NCBI RefSeq assembly: GCF_001949145.1
Contig: NW_019091355.1
Coordinates: forward strand, 4,041,374 to 4,105,373
Reading direction: 5' to 3'
Length of the DNA stretch: 64,000 bases
Source of the DNA: Acanthaster planci
Lineage: Eukaryota > Echinodermata > Asteroidea > Valvatida > Acanthasteridae
Part shown: positions 48,201 through 64,000 of the stretch, piece after piece
How the letters are laid out: every line of letters begins with the position of its first letter
Position numbering within the stretch: the stretch's first letter is position 1
Translations under genes and position numbers: made by a program
Notes under the pieces: generated by a model
What the model was told of the DNA's origin: nothing
The model's input: only the letters and a program-made list of their open reading frames with translations
Database searches by the model: none

Positions 48201-50905
48201 CCTGCTTAGTACTGATGTGATCTTTTTTTGGTTTGAGACCAAGGCCTTAACACATTTCCCTAACACGTGATTGACCTTTTCAATAAAATTTACAAACCTG
48301 AAACAAATGAATGTAAAAAAAAAAAGAAACAACATGTCTACCTTTTGAAACTCCCTCCTTTCCTTTGTTTGCGTCATCTTCGGGCATCAATGACGTCCCA
48401 AATTAAGAAAATGATCAGGGAACATCAGTTCCTAAAACGTGATCGAGCAAACTCGGGCAACAGCAAAAGGGGAGCAAAATAAAATAGCAGCATTTCTGAC
48501 GAGAAAGAAGTTCACTACGTCTTGTGAGTTTGCAATCCTCGGAACACAGACGAGTTGCAGAAAGTCCTCGTTACAAGATCTGTGTTCAGAGTCTGTATTT
48601 GTTTTCCATCAATTGTGCAGCATAACACAGATAAGAACATGAACAATCAATCTTGCGGTAGTTCATTTACTTGCTCGCATTTTTTAACTTGCGTAGACTT
48701 GAAAAAAAAACAAGAAAGCACAATTCAGAGAGTTGCTGAATGGAGAATGTTTTGGGGGAGAAAAGGCAAACATACATAAAGTGTTTTACAAAACTAGCAA
48801 GACTTGAAAAACAAATAGACCGGGATGGAATTCTCTCTTAGGGTAAATGCTGAGTTAAAAAAAACAATCTTAAAAAATTCAAGCATCGTATCACATCACA
48901 GTGCAGAATCCCGATTTGCACCAGCTGTAATAAAACAGGAACACGAGAGATTCACGGAATACAGTATACATTTCTATTACCTCATTTATCTTCCGTCTTC
49001 GAGAAAGGAACGGCAAATTTTTATTCCCGTCCTTTTTTTTTTTAATGTTTCCATCCTTCAATACCACCAGTGGACTAAAATAAAAAAAAAAATCTTGCCT
49101 AACTCAAAAACGAAAGTCCCAGGAAAATATTTCCCACAATGTATTATTGTGCACAGTTTATCTTCTCCTTATTCACCAATTATACGTACATTCACCGGGA
49201 CGTGTAGGTTATGTATGGCCATAAACAATCACTAAAATTACCGACATGTACGCACTAATGCTACCGGAAGCACAATATTGTCATGAATTCAGTAAAGAAA
49301 TACAAGTTCTTCGGTTGATTGTAAGAAACCAGCTTGTTTTGAGTAAATAAAAAATCTTGTCGTTACATGATTTTTTTTAAAAACGGCTTTACTGCCGGTT
49401 CATACGAATGTCAAAGTGAAGCAAAGTTGACGTCACAAAACATTTGCAGCGAAATTCACTGGACTTGAAATGTGTTCAGCTTTTGCAAATTTGCAGTTCT
49501 GGCGTCACAAGTTTGCAATCGTTATGCTTTTGTGCCGAGTAGGAACTGACCTTTACACCGACACCTTGTGACTGACCAACTCTATGCTTCTCAAGTTACA
49601 CTATGACCCCTTTCTGGGAGACTTTGTGTTCTATGCACTTGAATTATTTGTTGAAAACAGCTGCAACTTTGTCCACAGCTTCATGAAACTTACCAGTTGC
49701 TTTCTTCTTCAACGCATTTTTCAGTAATGATAACATTTATCCTCGAGTGTTTGTCCATTAAACAATCTATTTACAAGCTCAATCACATGAAGTTGGACGC
49801 TGTAACACAAAGTTGCCTTTTGATGTATAAAAAGTTAAGCATTTCCACCTGTAAGCATGCAACGGACATTTGTACCTTTTTTCTGACGGAGAGTTTATGA
49901 AGATGCATAGATATGTACTTTCTACTACTAAATAAACGTTACATTTCACTTTTGTATACAGTTCTCCCAGGACTGAAACTGGTCAATGGCATACGGACAT
50001 ATTTTGCTATTTTGTCTTCTGGTAAGTTATTTCTCCAAGTAATTTCAGTTTGAGAGAGCACTACAGTATTAACCTTATGCCCAACTAGTCTAGTTCCCCA
50101 AGCCTGCTGTCCGGTTAATAATTCTTGGTATGACGGTGAGTTGCAGGACTGCCTGTAAAAAATTCTGTGCACTGTACCCCAGCACCACAACTCTGTGACG
50201 CGAGCGGATTCCGACGCTCTTGCCTGTGATTGAATCATTCCACTGAAATCTGAGATATTAAAAACCAGAAATCACTTCCTCCATTACACTAAACATGCTG
50301 ATCGACAGTGCTACCCACAGCCTTTGTTGATTGAAACATGCATCGCAATGGTGTGCAGACGGACAAAGAAAGCGGAGAACATGGCTGAATCGGCCGGCAA
50401 TACTTTGCCTCACCAGCAAAGAAGTCCTCCTCTAAAATGGAGATACAAAGCTCTCATTTTGCAAACATTTTTCGGCAGGCAGTTCCTGGGACGGGGAGAG
50501 AGTTTGGTGAGACAACTGAACACCAATGCCACAGGTGATGTTCTTTGGCGGAAGGGATCCGAATGCATATTGTGGTTTACGTTCTGGGTCTCCGCTCGCT
50601 AGCAACTTCCACACAGCACATGGAGACCCATCGGTCGAGGTTGGAGTCTAGACTCCTCCATGGTGTGCTAGAACATATCGTCCAGATGACCATGCCTGTG
50701 TCCTACAAAATCAGACTCCTGACGAGGTCCTACTACTCAGGTTGGATTCGCAGCAGGAGAAACCAAGCAGAGCCACAATCTCTAACTCTGGAAAGCTGAA
50801 TAACGGCCCTTCATTATACACAGATTGCTTATTCATTTTTTTTCATAGTTCTTGGTTCAACGAGTGCGTGGCTGCATTGCCATCAGGCACATTGCATGAG
50901 TTTTG
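45261..50905. other. spacer; probably includes the PKG 3' UTR
   Basis: AT-rich, homopolymer-rich sequence downstream (minus strand) of the PKG stop. Minus-strand AATAAA words occur at about 49020, 47912-47917, 45950 and 45332, and any of these could end the transcript. No conserved exon was recognised. A 118-codon minus-strand frame (47133-47489) shows no family features. Confidence 0.4.
49393..49552 (+). mobile_element. GGCCGGTTCACAC-type MITE, copy 2
   Basis: It starts TGCCGGTTCATACGAA and continues with AAGTGAAGCAAAGTTGACGT and GAAATGTGTTCAGCTTTTGC. It aligns in order with the minus strand of 40759-40940. The right end is less well preserved. Confidence 0.6.
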
Positions 50906-63134
<12,229 letters not shown>

Positions 63135-64000
63135 CTGTTGAAGTAAAAACATACCAAAGTTTACCCGATATCTCAATTCTGTGTTTACAGTACTAATAGC
63201 CTTTATGGGATGCAGTACATGGGTAACGACCTTTCCAAAGTGGAATCAATATTTGTTAAAAAATGGACCAAGAACATAAAGATGTTGGTCGATTATTTTC
63301 AATAATAAAAATCTTTTTATAAATTTACTTAAAACAGCCATTGCACTGCTTTTAAAATATTATCGAAAAACAACCCTTCAAATTTAAAGCTCCACGGAAA
63401 TACTCAACTCTTTCAAAAAGGCTATGCCTGTCTGTATTCAGCACTTTTCCCTTTTGTCAACCTCACTGTCCAATCAACATAAGATATCAAGTCTGTGCTC
63501 TACACACTCAGACATTTTGGAAAGCACTCGATAAATTATTTACTTTCAATATCTCATTTCAATTGAAGAAGGTAAGAGAGAACCGTGATGGCTGGATATC
63601 CAAAACAGCTGGGCATGGCTCTGTTCATACAAACAAACGTTGAGTTGAGAAAATATTGCTTGCGAAAAGATAGGGCAGCCATTGTGTCCAATAATAAGCC
63701 ATTTTCAGCTTTCAAACAGGCTGATAGCAGCCGAGCAGAAATGCTGAAACGGCAGTCAATCCACCCACGCACACAACAAGAGCCTGGTCAGATACGATTC
63801 CGCATTTTCATACAAAGAAAGAAATTTAGCCCATTTATTTCATGTGGAACAACGCCTGCATGACATTGCTGAAAACGGTTCGGCCAATGAGCTGCCTCTA
63901 CATGTAGCAGTATCCATGACAACCACCACGCAGAGAATGAACAGAACAGAACACGGCAGTTTACGGCTCCAGGCAAAGAGAGGCCGCTATTGTGTGCTGC
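63135..64000. other. upstream PKG intron (partial), no exon seen
   Basis: No further PKG coding exon is recognisable up to the window edge. The preceding exon (end of cGMP site 1) must lie to the right of 64000. Confidence 0.5.

Overview
This is a eukaryotic nuclear window from an animal. It holds four multi-exon protein genes with GT-AG introns, long AT-rich non-coding stretches, tRNA-derived SINE-like sequences, many short terminal-inverted-repeat (TIR) elements and two assembly gaps. Protein content (invertebrate-style PKG, TBATA, TRMT10A and a phospho-lyase), intron sizes and the abundance of ACATGTACATGTACA-type words and short MITEs suggest an invertebrate deuterostome, echinoderm-like. 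The species assignment is inference.

Layout: (1) 1239-15743, plus strand: a 12-exon ETNPPL/PHYKPL-type PLP phospho-lyase, complete (529 aa). (2) 17046-17446, plus strand: two small, phase-compatible, coding-like exons of unknown identity with an in-frame TAG. (3) 22073-27943, plus strand: six coding exons of the tRNA m1G9 methyltransferase TRMT10A (316 aa). (4) 32141-39627, minus strand: seven coding exons of a TBATA (SPATIAL) homologue (531 aa) in which coding exons 2 and 3 are an ancient tandem exon duplication. A likely non-coding first exon and GC-richer promoter lie near 44949-45260. (5) 50906-63134, minus strand: the last eleven coding exons of a cGMP-dependent protein kinase (second cyclic-nucleotide site, full kinase domain, C-tail). 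Its N-terminal half lies beyond the right edge. All exon joins were checked for reading phase.

The genes do not form a functional operon: they are a metabolic lyase, a tRNA methyltransferase, a cilia/testis-type protein and a signalling kinase. Their linkage is of interest because the human homologues sit on chromosomes 4 (ETNPPL, TRMT10A, PRKG2) and 10 (TBATA, PRKG1). Introns and spacers carry several TIR elements, including 59-bp palindromes bounded by TTAA, a larger TTAA-bounded MITE, a palindrome nested inside an older repeat, and one tRNA-derived SINE.
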